Assembly (NCBI RefSeq): GCF_002776525.5
Contig: NC_045439.1
Location: 116,519,489-116,583,488, forward strand
Origin: Piliocolobus tephrosceles
Lineage: Eukaryota; Chordata; Mammalia; Primates; Cercopithecidae
Direction: 5' to 3'
DNA: 64,000 nucleotides
Shown here: positions 11,921 to 23,270 of the stretch, one piece after another
How the letters are laid out: every line of letters begins with the position of its first letter
How positions within the stretch are numbered: the stretch's first letter is position 1
Program-made: the position numbers and the translations under genes
Notes under the pieces: generated by a model
What the model was told of the DNA's origin: nothing
Database searches by the model: none
What the model saw: the letters and a program-made list of their open reading frames with translations, nothing else

Positions 11921-12240
11921 GCTGGGTATAGTGGGTCATGCCTATAAACCCAACACTTTGGGAGGCAAAGGCAGGCAGGTCCCTCTGGCCCAGCAGTTTG
12001 AGACCAGTCTGGGCAATATGGCAAAACCCCATTTCTACAAAAAAATTAGCTGGATGTGGTAGCACTTGCATGTAGTCCCCAGCTACTGGGGAGACTATAG
12101 TGGGAGGATCACTTGAGCCCAGGAGGTCAAGGCTGCAGGGAGCTGTGATCGTGCCACTGCACTCCAGCCTGGGCAACAGAGGAAGACCCTGTCTCAAAAA
12201 CCAACAGATGAGCCAAAAAAAAAAAAAAAAAAAACCAAAA
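11921..12240 (+). mobile_element. AluJ-like, full length, with 11-bp TSD
   Basis: A complete but diverged Alu (many changes and a GCATGTAGTCCCCAGCTACT variant), consistent with the old J class. It is flanked by a perfect target-site duplication AACAAGTTTCT at 11910-11920 and 12241-12251. The A-tail is at 12215-12240. Confidence 0.95.
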
Positions 12241-12251
12241 AACAAGTTTCT

Positions 12252-13569
12252 ATGGGATATCATGTTAAGCTTAGTATATTTATGACTCCAAGTTGTGCTA
12301 AATATGATTTTTTAATGTATTGATTAGAAAAGAGACTTTGTCTACTTGAACCATGCCCTTTCTTAAGTCTGCTGATTGTTATGGTTAAATACACACACAG
12401 AGATAAATATATGCATTTGAGGAAATACAGAGTACATCCTGGGTAGACCTGACTTAATTCTTAGATTAATTCAGTAAAATATGGATTCCTTAAATAAATG
12501 AGAAGATTTGACAATGTGCATAATTTAATTGTACAAAGACACTCCACTCTGAATGTCTTCTTGGCAAACGAAGGCCCATTAAGCCGTATTTCAATACACA
12601 CTCTGGGATGGAGGGTGGGGAAGGAGGGAGGGACAATTTGTAGTACACTGTGTCTACTTTATGGCTACTGATTTTAAACAAATTTCAGATTACCCTTATT
12701 GTCTAATCATATGTTTGGGAGGATGGGCTATTTATGAGATGTTAGCTTTCCAGATGCTCGAACAATGTGCTTTAAATGCTATATTCACAAATCAGCCCCC
12801 AAAATGCAGCAGATTAGCTGTTTCTAATCTTTGAATTCAGAACAAATGTTAGAAAAAGGAACACTTGCAGAGCTGTGTAGTCTCTATTACCTCATTAAAA
12901 TGTATTTATAAATGAAGTAGACAGAGGAGCAAATGTCTGCACAAAACATTGCTACTTCATTAATATTTTTTTATTACAAAAGCACTTTCTATGAAATCTG
13001 TCAGCGTAGAGGAAATAAGTGAATCAGTTGGCTTTCATTTTTGTGTTTTGTTTATTTTCCCTGATATGCAAATGAAATTTTAAAAGAAATATTTTAGCAG
13101 TAAATATGAACTTAGTGAAATGAAGAAAAAGTAGGACATTGTGACTAGGGACAACATCTGGTTCAAAGTGTGTATAATGTTAGGATTTAAGTGGGGAAGT
13201 TGAACAAGGTTCTATTTTTTTCTAATGTGAGGTTTCTGTGTTAGTGGAGAAATACTATGTTATGATGGTCTTCCTGCCTAAGGGTAATTATTTAAAAGAA
13301 GGTCTCTTATTATATCAAGAGTAGCTAGAAACAAACGTACATACAAAGAAACCTTTTCTTCCCCTCTGCATTAGAAATTTCATTTAAAATATTTATGGTT
13401 TAAGAAGCACATCATCAAAAAGATTAAAAAGAGTCAAAACTAAAAGCACATTGTGACACTCTTCCCTAAATAAGAGACAGTTAATTTTATATCCTACTTG
13501 AGGAAAATCTGGTACTGAAATACCTAAAAGATCTAATAATGGATTTTATTTCTTTTAATTATGGACCTT
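12252..13569. other. repeat-free DNA, possible conserved non-coding block
   Basis: No transposon recognised. The part at about 12700-13100 is rich in TAAT cores and holds an ATGCAAAT octamer (about 13066), the texture often seen in conserved developmental non-coding elements. This is only an impression from composition. Confidence 0.35.
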
Positions 13570-14135
13570 ATTCTAGTATCTATTGCTATGTAACAAATCA
13601 CCCTAAAACTTAGTGACATAAAACAACTTATTTTTAAATTTTGCTTATGGATTTTTGGAGATCAGGAATTAAGACAAGCCACAGGGTGCTTTTTAATCTC
13701 GATTCCACGATGCCTGGGGTCTCAGCTAGAAAGACATGTATGGGTTGGGGCTGGAATCATCCGAAGGCTTCTTCACTCCCATGTTTGGTTTGTGGCCAGG
13801 GATTATTGTAGATTTGGGTTTGCTTGGGCCATGGACTGGACTGCCTACATATGTTCATAATGTGTGGGCTGGGCTTCTCACAACATGGCATCTGGTTTCT
13901 GAGAGAGGCCCCTAAGAGAAAGCTTCCCAAGAGGGAACACTCAAACAAAAAATCCAAGAGAAAGTTCTATTGTCACTTAAGGACTAGCTAGGAAATTTTA
14001 CATACCACTATTTCTACTGCATTCTATTGGTTGAAGCAATTATAAGCCTGTCCAGATTTCAGGGAAAGTGATATAAACCTCACCTCTCCCTGAGGGAGTG
14101 TCAAAAATTTGTGGCCGTTTAAAAATCTTCCACAG
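13570..14135 (-). mobile_element. old ERVL/MaLR-type LTR, reverse
   Basis: On the plus strand it begins TTCTAGTATCTATTGCTATG, TAACAAATCACCCTAAAACT and later holds a CATTCTATTGGTTGAAGCAA block (14021-14040), a set seen in an old, common LTR family in antisense orientation. I believe it is MLT1-like, but the family name is uncertain. It is a solo LTR with no internal sequence beside it. Confidence 0.55.
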
Positions 14136-14365
14136 GTGGTTTCAAGGTGTTTATATGTAATTTGGCATATGTTTTGTTGGTCCAATCTCTGATTATCTTT
14201 AAGATTTATATGATGAAGCTTACAAGTGCATGTGTGTATGCATTTTAAACATTTTATCTGTTGAATTTCTTTATGAATGTGTACATTCAGAGGTAGAGAA
14301 TCTTTTTTTCCTCTAAAGATCCAAGGACTAACAAGGCCTTGTGTTAGTCAAGGAGAATAGAATAT

Positions 14366-14775
14366 TGATGTGGTTTGGATGTTCTGTCCCCTCCAAGTCT
14401 CCTGTTGAAATGTGACCTGTATGTTAGAGGTGGGCCTAGTGGGTGGTGTTTGGGTCATGGTGGGGAATCCCTCATGAATTGCTTGGTGCTGTCCTTACGG
14501 TAATGAGTGAGACCTCACTCTAGGAGATCTGGCTGTTTAAAAGAACCTGGCACCTTCTCTTTCTCTCTCTTGCTCCCTCTCTCACCATGTGACATGCCTG
14601 CTCCTCCTTCGCCTTCCGCCATGATTGTAAACTTCCTGAGGCCCTTACCAGAAACAAATACTGGCACCACAGTTCCTATACAGCCTGCAGTACCATGAGC
14701 CAAAATTAACCTATTTTCTTTATAAATTACCCAAGCTCAGGTATTCCTTTATAGCGGTGCAAATGGACAAACACA
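14366..14775 (+). mobile_element. MaLR solo LTR (MSTD/MLT1-like) with 5-bp TSD
   Basis: A 410-bp LTR from TGATGTGGTTTGGATGTTC to ACACA at 14775, including a CCGCCATGATTGTAAACTTC block (14617-14636) typical of the MST/THE1 group. A perfect 5-bp TSD, AATAT, flanks it (14361-14365 and 14776-14780). No internal sequence remains, so it arose by LTR-LTR recombination. Confidence 0.9.
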
Positions 14776-14780
14776 AATAT

Positions 14781-15200
14781 GTAAATGTGATTCACATTTA
14801 TTATTAGATAAGAGAATTATAGGGATGAAATTGGGTGAGAGGAAGACATAAAGAGGAGAATAAATGGAGGAATACATGAGTGTCAAATAGAATGAAAACA
14901 AAAGGAGGCCAAGGAAAAGCAGGTGGAAAAAAAATGAGGGAGGGAGATACAGTGGGAGGAAGAGGAAGATCAAAATAGGAGAAGGTGTCAGAAAAAGAAG
15001 AGCTCTCTGGGTAATTAGATGAGTGTCAAACAAACGATAGCACTGCCATGTGGACTGTGAAATATTTAATTCTACTCTTTTTGCCTCCAAATAATCCTAT
15101 TGCTTTACTTGTCAATATTTTAATAATTCCACTCTGGAATGAGAAACCAGAGAATTTATAATAGTGTAAACACTTTTGTTATGGTCAGGCTGTATTCTAA
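14781..15200. other. purine-rich unique DNA
   Basis: No repeat family seen. The stretch 14860-15010 is strongly G+A biased. A 113-codon minus-strand open frame (14749-15090) is explained by this bias (it encodes runs of Leu, Phe and Pro) and is not a credible gene. Confidence 0.4.
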
Positions 15201-15201
15201 G

Positions 15202-15372
15202 GTAGTGTTTCTCAAATTTTAATGTGCAAATGAATCACCATGGAGCCTTTTTAAAATAAGAATTTTGATTCAGTAAGCCTGTGGAAGAGCCTTCGATTCT
15301 GTCTATATAACATATTTTCCAGTCATACCACTGTTGTTATTCCTTGATTCATACTTTGAGTAGCATGGTACT
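15202..15372. mobile_element. MER5-type hAT element
   Basis: Matches MER5A/B from GTGTTTCTCAAATTTTAATG (15206 on), through AATCACC...GATTCAGTAAGCC, to ATACTTTGAGTAGCATGGTA (15351-15370), i.e. both inverted ends. A small non-autonomous hAT-Charlie transposon. Confidence 0.75.
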
Positions 15373-15648
15373 CAGGGCAAGATGAACGGGAAGAGAAGGC
15401 TGACCGTAAGGAAGCATGGCCCTGTGAAAGAACACCAGTGGAGGGTCATGGTCTCTGGACTCAGAGTCCAGAGTATGCATCCAATTCTTTGTCTTTGTGC
15501 CATCTAACCATAACTCCCACATGCTGTTGCTGTTGCAAAAGAGTAGATAGTAATATTTACCTCACTGAATTGTCAGGATTTCATGGGAATTCTATTTATG
15601 GGATACTGGGTCTTAAGAATATTTGATGACTGTTATGAATCCCCTGTC

Positions 15649-16092
15649 TTTTTTTTTTTTTAATTATTTGCTAGATTTGGGGGGAACAGGTGATATTTGA
15701 TTACATGAGTAAGTTATTTAGTGGTGAACTGTGAGATTGTGGTGCACCCATCACCTGAGCAGTATATGTTGAACCCAATTTGTAATCTTTTATCCCTCAT
15801 TCCCTTCCCACCCTTTCCCCTGAGTCCTGAAAGTCCATTGTATTATTCTTCTGCCTTTGCATCCTCATAGCTTAGCTCCCACTTATGAGTGAGAACATAA
15901 CAATGTTCAGTTTCCCATTCCTGAGTTACTTCACTTAGAATAATAGTCTCCAATCCCATCCAGTTGCTGCGAATGCCACTAATTCATTTCTTTTTATGGC
16001 TGAATAGTATTCCATCATATATACATAACATGTATGTATATATATATGTAAGTGTATAGAGGTATATATATGTATATTCCATCATATATACG

Positions 16093-16132
<40 letters not shown>

Positions 16133-16253
16133 CTTTATCCACTCGTTGATTGATGGGCATTTAGATTGGTTCCACATTTTTGCAGTTGTGAATTGTACTA
16201 CTATAAACATGCATGTGCCAGTATCCTTTTTGTATAATGACTTCTTTTCCTCT
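15649..16253 (-). mobile_element. L1 3' end, reverse orientation
   Basis: Starts with the antisense poly(A) (T-run 15649-15660), then antisense 3' UTR (GGTGCACCCATCACCTGAGC at 15741-15760), then the end of ORF2 in antisense (CATCCAGTTGCTGCGAATGC, GGCTGAATAGTATTCCATC, CTTTATCCACTCGTTGATTG). 5'-truncated, of an intermediate-age L1PB/L1MA-like class. A microsatellite has grown inside it at about 16015-16128. Confidence 0.9.
16015..16128 (+). repeat. (TA)n/(CA)n microsatellite inside an L1
   Basis: Compound tract of TATA-type repeats with the L1 word ATTCCATCATATATAC present twice (16008-16025 and 16076-16091), ending in about fourteen CA units (16100-16128). The doubled L1 word means the tract grew with a local duplication of L1 sequence. 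Confidence 0.9.
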
Positions 16254-16689
16254 GTGAGTCCATTGTCTCTGAAGACCTAGCATAGTGCTCTCAAGAAGCC
16301 TTGGTTTTAGAGAACAAAAGCCAAGTATAGATGTTCATTTTTGTTTTAGTGGGGGAAAATAAAACCCTCAAAACAATGGAAAGCAAGGGCTTGCCTGCCT
16401 ATATTGTGGAGGAAGAGGAAGTGAACAATATAATTTTTTTTCTCATACTTTAGCTTAACACAACTGGATAGGAAAAAAATATCTTTCAGACAGCACTATG
16501 TTGACAAAATATTGGTGAGCCTATTTGGAAAGTTACAGTTGATAAACAGTCCAGGTCTTAAAATTCAATTCTATATAAGAGGACTAAAATGCAGTTGAAA
16601 CCATGTCACTATCCTCTTTACATTATTTAAAATAACGATCCCTTTGTGGATTAAGTTCATACCTTGGTATAAACTTGTAAATCATCTTT
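16254..16689. other. unannotated DNA
   Basis: Nothing recognised. Confidence 0.35.
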
Positions 16690-16990
16690 GATGAACTGGC
16701 AAGTATCTACTTTACATCTTCGACCCCACTGAAATGTGTGCTACTTTTACTAGAGTGAATTTCTCCAGCTTCATGGTAGTGACTTCTTCCAAACACACAC
16801 ACAGAGATGCATACATGTACACACACACACATGTAAATATATGACCCTTTACCTGACCAATGACTACGTCTTATAGTCTGTCAAGTGTCAGCTCAAAATT
16901 ACTTTGCAGACCTTATATCTGCCACATAATACCCCTTTCTGAGCATACCTCTATCATATTGTAAATAGTCTTTTATACATTATTTTGCCT
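16690..16990 (+). mobile_element. possible L2 3' fragment
   Basis: The part at 16880-16960 (GTCAAGTGTCAGCTCAAAAT then GCAGACCTTATATCTGCC) resembles the L2 'CTCAGCTCAAATGTCACC' region. Contains a short (CA)n at 16795-16835. Low divergence support. Confidence 0.4.
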
Positions 16991-19109
16991 TTTTGACTGT
17001 ATCAGTATTCATATTTCGTACATACCACATTTCCTGGCACATGTAACCTGAGAAAATCTGTCTTCTGAAACTCAGGAAAGACCACATATCTTTGAATTCC
17101 ACATTAAGGAAAACTGGTGGTTCACTAGATTTTGAACCAAAAATCTTAGATTTCTTTGGAAAATTTTTAGACTCAATAAAAATTTGAAGCATGGATATTC
17201 CAGTCCTTCCATGGAATACAGCGTTAATCTGAAAGGATCTTCTATTGAGGTGATAATTATCTGGTTTTTCAGTCTACTGACAAGTAGATATCTATTGAGT
17301 TAGTGTCCAGTTGAGTGAAAGAATATGGTGTCACCATTACTGACAAATGCTGGAATGTCTGCAATCATAAGGCTCTCTAATTTAAAAAAATGTGTAAGCA
17401 AGACACATCCTCAAGGATATACCTACAGATTTCATATGGCCGATTTCATAACTATCTCCAAATCACTGACCTAGACTGTTAAGCAGTAAAGAATGTATTT
17501 AACAGGGTATCTGATAGAATAGTTTCATCAGTATACCGAGTGAATTTCCTGCATATGAATATATTCTGTTGATGTCAGCCAAATTGTTTGTTTTTCAAGT
17601 ACCATTTTTGAAAGATCATTTGATACACAGTTTATAATTGGAGAGCCTAACATTTTTTGCCTGAATATTGGTGCTGGGCCCTGAACAGAAAATGATGTTG
17701 ATTCTAAATTGACTTCCAGTTGAGACATCTCATTTATCAGGTAAGGAAAGAGGGCACTATGCTGTTCCTGCTCCTGTGACTTAAAAAGCGGTGGTTGGGG
17801 TTTTCAAGGAGGATGAGAAAGTTAAAAGTCAAGTTTACTTTTTAAATCATGTGGTGGTTCAAAATGATAAAGTATAGTTCATACCTCTAATTTTCATAAA
17901 TGGAAAATTGTGAATACTTGTTTTAGAAACTTGGACAAGCATTATTTAGCTTAGTTGGCTACCACTAAGTTTGATCCTTGTAGACTTTGGCAGAAGGTAG
18001 CAAGTGTGACAGAGGCTGTTTCTCTGAAACGATAAAGGAACATTGGAACATTTGGGTCCTATTATTTCCTTTTAAGAAACTTACAAATACAGAATTGCTG
18101 CACCCTCGCCATGGCTGATAACTCACTTAAAATTCACACAAACTGATTTAAAAATGCAAGGGCCTCAAGCACTGCATTCCAACTGTGCGTATTCTAATTA
18201 TACTGAATGCATGCAGTCTGTGTCCGAAGAATGTGTCAGCTTATGGAGAACAGGGGGTGTTTCTAAGGCTTAGCCCCAGAGTTCTCAAATTGAACATTTG
18301 GAGACCCAAAATACACAATGGAAAATACACACAATCTTGCTGTTTTCAATTAAGAGTGAGCTCCTATTTCTTCGACTTCAGCAGGTGGCTATTCATCATT
18401 CAAATGAAAAATGTTTAGTAATGTGAATGTGATATTTTGGAATTTTACAATTGAGAATCAAAGATTAAAAACTTTATCTTTCCTCTTCTATCAGCAACTT
18501 ATAATGGTCTCATCCTAACGTTTCTGTCGTCTGACCTGTTACTTAAGAGCTTTTCAAAAGTGGACTTGACCTTCTTCCCTTTTATGTCAGTGGTCGGTTA
18601 TATAATGAGGACAGTGCTTCATTAAAGAGTGTTTTGTATTTGTATTTGTAGCACAAAAGAAGTGGTAATACAGTATTCATTCGATGATTCTATCATTTAG
18701 AGCTATCAATTCAATGGGGTCAGGACCCAGGATATTTTTAAATTATGAGCTTGTTTATATTTATTAATTAAATACATACTTTAACATCTGCATTTGAATG
18801 GGTTTTTCTTTTGCATTATTCTCAGAACACATAAGCTCTACGAATAACAAACATTAAAAATAACAGCTTGTGAATTCACTTGTGATGGTAATTTAACATA
18901 TACCAAAAGGGAATATTTTGTGATATTCTTTGTGTACAGACTGGCAAGTAATCACTGAAATATAAACCAAACCACACATTCACATAATGTGAAAATTATG
19001 GAATTCTCTAATGATGTTGTTATTTACAGTATCAAATGGGAAGCCAAAGAGAAAGTGAGTGCCTATGGGTACTCAGTGCTGGGTTTAGTTGATTCACACA
19101 TAGTATATT
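16991..19109. other. unannotated, mostly unique DNA
   Basis: About 2.1 kb with no family I can name. Open frames of 60-77 codons (17528-17728 minus, 18185-18418 plus) have no domain features. Confidence 0.4.
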
Positions 19110-19235
19110 CAATTATTTCCAGGTGGAGTCCAAGCAAAATCAAGCAACTTGTCTAAGGTCACCAAGCCTGTAAATGTTGGAGTTGGGGCCTGTTTAATTC
19201 AAAATGTGACTTTTAAACCTGGCTGCATTGTTTCC
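19110..19235 (-). mobile_element. MIR fragment, reverse
   Basis: AAGCAACTTGTCTAAGGTCA followed by CACCAAGCCTGTAAATGTTGG matches the antisense MIR core ('TAACTTGCCCAAGGTCACACAGCTAG'). Confidence 0.65.
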
Positions 19236-19263
19236 AATTTTGAATCCATCTTTTGTTAATTTA

Positions 19264-19273
19264 NNNNNNNNNN
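19264..19273. other. assembly gap (10 N)
   Basis: Ten undetermined bases. The true size is unknown. The flanks are ordinary AT-rich DNA. Confidence 1.
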
Positions 19274-21169
19274 TTTACTTTAAAATTTCTTTGGAGAATT
19301 TTTTTAAAAAACATTTTGATTCTTCACAGAAATATCTAGCTCTTCTTTAGTTAGATGTCCCTTTAAGAATGTCGTGGGACTGAACTAGAACTGTGGGAGT
19401 ATTTTCTTTGTAAAAAGGATCAGTAAAGAATGTCCCTTTTGCATCCTAGCTGCTTGTGGGATATTCCCTAAACAGAGTAGTTTCCAGATATGCATGAACA
19501 AAACCCAGGATTCTGTACTTAGATCTGCATTTTAAAAAATGTTGATGAAAATCTAGATACTATATACCTAAAGTAAAGGGCAGAACATTAGCTGCCTGCA
19601 AACACAGTGATTGCTTTCTTCCTTAGGAAGCTAAGGATTTCTCAGCATGAGATTTTATTTATAAACAGTACTGTCTCTCTTACAGGAGGTTCAAAATAAG
19701 GTCATCTTTTTGACTGTCCAGATTGAAGCACTAAAATAATTATTGCTCTGTTAACATGCTAGACAAACGGCAAAGCCATTTTGGATCTGAGCCTTTATTT
19801 GCCGAATTAGAAAGGCATAAAGTGAAAATTGACCCAAGACAAATATTCACTAAATGAAAAAGGAAAATTGTGCAATGCCTATAAGATGAAATTCAGATCA
19901 TTTCTGAAGAAAGCACTTCAAGAATTCTATACAAATCATTCTGCATCATTTGTTTTGAAGCTACTAAACTTGATCTGTGAGTGATTATTTTCTATAGCTC
20001 ATGTGTAATGAATACTTGTAGTCAGATGACTGGGCATTATTTATTCAAATGATTGTACGAGAAAAACAGATTGCTTTCCATAGTGACCTGGGAGGCCAAA
20101 AACATTGAAGATCTGGGCAGTGCATTAATCATAAAATGTAAAAAGAAAAATTAAATATGAAACAAATTGGTTCATGGAGTTAGTTGTAAAACCTGGTTGC
20201 TATGCTGAGCTACTGATTACAGGTATCACGGTCTCTATGAGAGGGTAGATGATTGCACTAGACTGGTGGTCTCTGTGGGTGATAAAGGCAAAGTGTTTAA
20301 AAGGTTGCTCTGACTGTGAGGTCTGTCTGCTTGAGGAGGTTGTGTGTGTGGGTGTGTGTGCAGGCACACATGGTCTCAGCTGTGCATCTGCAGGCATTCA
20401 TGTGGAGGATGCTATTGTTTAACCCAGAATTGCCTAGAATTGCCATGTTGCAATCAGAACATTTGTATTATTTTAACAATGGTTTATTATGATATTTTGC
20501 CCATCAGTAATTTTTAAAAGAGGGGTGAATGTGTTCAAGAATTAGTTTGTGAACCTTTTTTTCTTTGTGTTGCTTTATAAGCCCTGAATGTCTATAAAAG
20601 TTCCAGTGTGTCCCTGATTTTGCTTCCTTTTAATATAAAGTCCTTTGTTTAATTTTGCAATTCAGTGTGTAAGGAGAGAGTGAATAGAATGAGAACTTAA
20701 CTTGAACTCTGTCTCTATTCAAACTTAAAAGTCAGTATGTCATTCAGATAGAACAGAAAACAGGCTACTATGATAGCAGCCAGCATCTAGCAAAGCATCC
20801 GGCACTTCACTAATAGACCTTAGTGAATTGAGTGTTAGTGGAACCGTGGTCACTGAGTACCTAACCCACATACCAAGAGCTGTGTACTCTGAGTTACCAC
20901 AGAATTCTGGCTGCTGCTCATTCTCCTTCCTTCCTTTGGATTGATATCTTTCTGACAATCATAAGATGTCTATCTCAACTGTCTCCTCAATCTATGCAAT
21001 CAACCTTAGAGAATACAAGAACACAGTCGTGTATTTAATCATCCTCAGTGTTACCCTAAAATCTATTCTGAACATGTAAAAATTCATTATATTTACCCTA
21101 GCTTGATTCTGAAGTTCAGTGTATCTCCTGTAATTATAAAGTCTCTATTGAACATCTCTAAGCATACTA
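19274..21169. other. unannotated, mostly unique DNA
   Basis: No repeat family recognised over about 1.9 kb. A short imperfect (TG)n lies at 20340-20361. Confidence 0.4.
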
Positions 21170-22015
21170 CACTTGAATTTCAAACTCAACATGTTCAAAA
21201 CTGACTTCATCTTTTCCCATTTCCCTCCATCACTGTTAATGACTCCCAGAGTTTAAGCTAGAAAGCTGCATCATCTTAACGCCCTTCCCCCATTACATCT
21301 CATCCTACACAATCAGTGGGTTGCTGAGCACAACCCATTCCACTTCATATGCGCCTCTTTCCTTGTTGATGTTGTCTCAATTCAAGCTCTGATCACATTT
21401 GAAGACAATGTGAACTGCTGTTCCTTTTCTCCCTCCCCTTTCTTTACCTTTTTAATGTTGAAAAATATTCTGCCATTCCCTCCACAGGATGATCTTGTGG
21501 CTCCTTAGCGTGTTATATACAAGGCCATTCAGCATCTGGCCGTAATTGGTTTATCTTCCCCATTATCCATATTCCCTGGAGATGCTGTGTTCCCAGCCAT
21601 ACTGATCTGCTTATTATTCAATGAAAACAGCTTTACTTGGTGGACTTCCTGCCATTCTCTTGTGTTATTAGTTGATTTTGCATGGAATTCCCTTCTCACT
21701 TCTTTTCCTGTCAACTATGGGAGCACGTACTCCTCCTTAAGGTTCCTTTCTCTGACGTGGAGTAAATATTTATTGAATAACTAAAAAAGTTTGGTCTCAT
21801 CTATTCACTGAAGCCTTCTCAGAACACTTGGCACACACCTTTGTTACAACCGCATTTCATAGATTCTATTTTAATTACAGAATGTATGTGCTTTTTTCTG
21901 CTTAGCCTGTGAGTTCCTTTAAAGCTAGTGCCAAAGTTTATTAATCTTTTCCTAGCACATAGTCTGGTGCCTGCACATAGTAGGCATTAAATAAATATTC
22001 ACTGAGTCAGACCAC
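21170..22015 (+). mobile_element. LINE-2 3' region
   Basis: Good ordered match to L2: CAAACTCAACATGTTCAAAA CTGACTTCATC (21181-21210), the segment around GGCCATTCAGCATCTGGCCG (21522-21541), CCCAGCCATACTGATCTGCT, and the L2 end GGCATTAAATAAATATTCAC (21983-22002). Frames are broken; the 65-codon frame at 21587-21784 is not a gene. Confidence 0.8.
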
Positions 22016-22504
22016 TCGGGTAGTAGCCAGAAAGTATTGCCTCTATATTGGTGGTATGAATGAACCTTATTTCCAGGGGTAATGTGGGGTGTCCTTATGA
22101 TTCCGTAACCATTGTGTTTAGGGTGGATATGCCTCACCTTCTCATTGTGGAGGCTGAGTTTATAGTGGATGAATCTTTCTGGAAAGACCTTCATATTAGA
22201 AATAACTGGCACTGTCTGTGGACCATCATCTTTTGCAACTTGAATGTCTGCGACCATCTACAAAGTGATATCAATACCTTGAGGGCAAACATCAGGGACT
22301 CTGCTTTTGTGTTCTTCGTGGAGTTGAATTCATACTGTTCGTTCAGGTCAATAGTGTTTCATTGTTGTTGTTTTTATTTCTAATTTGGAAATCATTTCCA
22401 ATTTACAGAAAATTTGCCAACAATCAAAATAACACAAAGAACATTCCTCTAGCTTTTACCCAGATTCAGCTAAACATTTTATCCCATTTGTTTTATTTTA
22501 TTTT

Positions 22505-22562
22505 GTTATGTTATGTTATGTTATGTTATGTTATGTTATGTTATGTTATGTTATGTTATGTT
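22505..22562 (+). repeat. (TTATG)n pentanucleotide array
   Basis: About eleven perfect GTTAT/TTATG units directly at the antisense poly(A) of the AluY. It grew from the Alu tail: on the Alu strand the unit is CATAA. Unit-perfect, so likely length-variable. Confidence 0.97.
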
Positions 22563-22849
22563 ATTTTTTGAGACGGAGTCTTGCTCTGTCACCCAGACTG
22601 GACTGCAGTGGTGCGATCTCAGCTCACTGCAAGCTCCGCCTCCTGGGTTCACACCATTCTCCTGCCTCAGCCTCCTAAGTAGCTGGGGCTACAGGTGCCC
22701 ACTACCACGTCTGGCTAATTTTTTGTATTTTTAGTAGAGACGGGTTTCACCGCGTTAGCCAGGATGGTCTTGAGCTCCTGACCTCGTGATCCACCTACCT
22801 TGGCCTCCCAAAGTGCTGGGATTACAGGCGTGAGCCACCGCGCCTGGCC
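22563..22849 (-). mobile_element. AluY-like, full length
   Basis: A young-looking Alu in antisense (GAGACGGAGTCTTGCTCTGT ... GCCACCGCGCCTGGCC) retaining many CpG sites. A near-perfect TSD of about 12 bases, ATTTG(T/C)TTTATT, lies at 22486-22497 and 22853-22864. It sits inside an old L1 3' UTR. Confidence 0.95.
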
Positions 22850-23270
22850 TCTATTTGCTTTATTATTTGTGTGCTCTCTCTCTTTATCAGACTTTTTTTT
22901 ATTCCTGAACTGTCTGAGGACATTATACACCATGGCCCTTTGTACCTATCCACATCAATATGTGTTTCCTAAGGATCAGGTATTGTTTTATAAAACCACA
23001 GTGCAATGATCAATATCAATAAATTTGTCATTAATAAAATACTTTAACCTACCATTTATATTTCAGTTTTATCAATTGAGCCAATAACTTCTTTTAGAGT
23101 ATATTTTTCCTTCCAGTACAGGATGCAGCCTTGGGTCAGGCAGTGCATTTTGTTGTTGTCTCCTTGCTTTACTTTAATGCAGACATTTACATAGCCTTTC
23201 TTTGTATTTTCTGACATTGACTTTTTGAAGAATACAGTGTACCCCCACCCCCTTTTTAATAGGAAATTTC

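Larger units (their letters stand above)
22385..23270 (-). mobile_element. old L1 (L1M-class) 3' UTR, reverse, split by AluY
   Basis: Antisense 3' UTR of an old L1: AATTTACAGAAAATTTGCCA (22399-22418), CTTTTACCCAGATTCAGC, then after the Alu TTCCTTCCAGTACAGGATGC, TTTTGTTGTTGTCTCC and CCTTTCTTTGTATTTTCTGACATTGAC (23196-23222). The two halves are in register on both sides of the Alu at 22498-22849. Confidence 0.7.

Noticed and set aside
14749..15090. 113-codon hydrophobic frame as a membrane protein gene
   Set aside because: Produced by a purine-rich opposite strand; no conserved features, no promoter or splice context.
22505..22562. Regular short repeats as a CRISPR-like array
   Set aside because: Perfect five-base tandem repeat without spacers, attached to an Alu tail in a primate genome.
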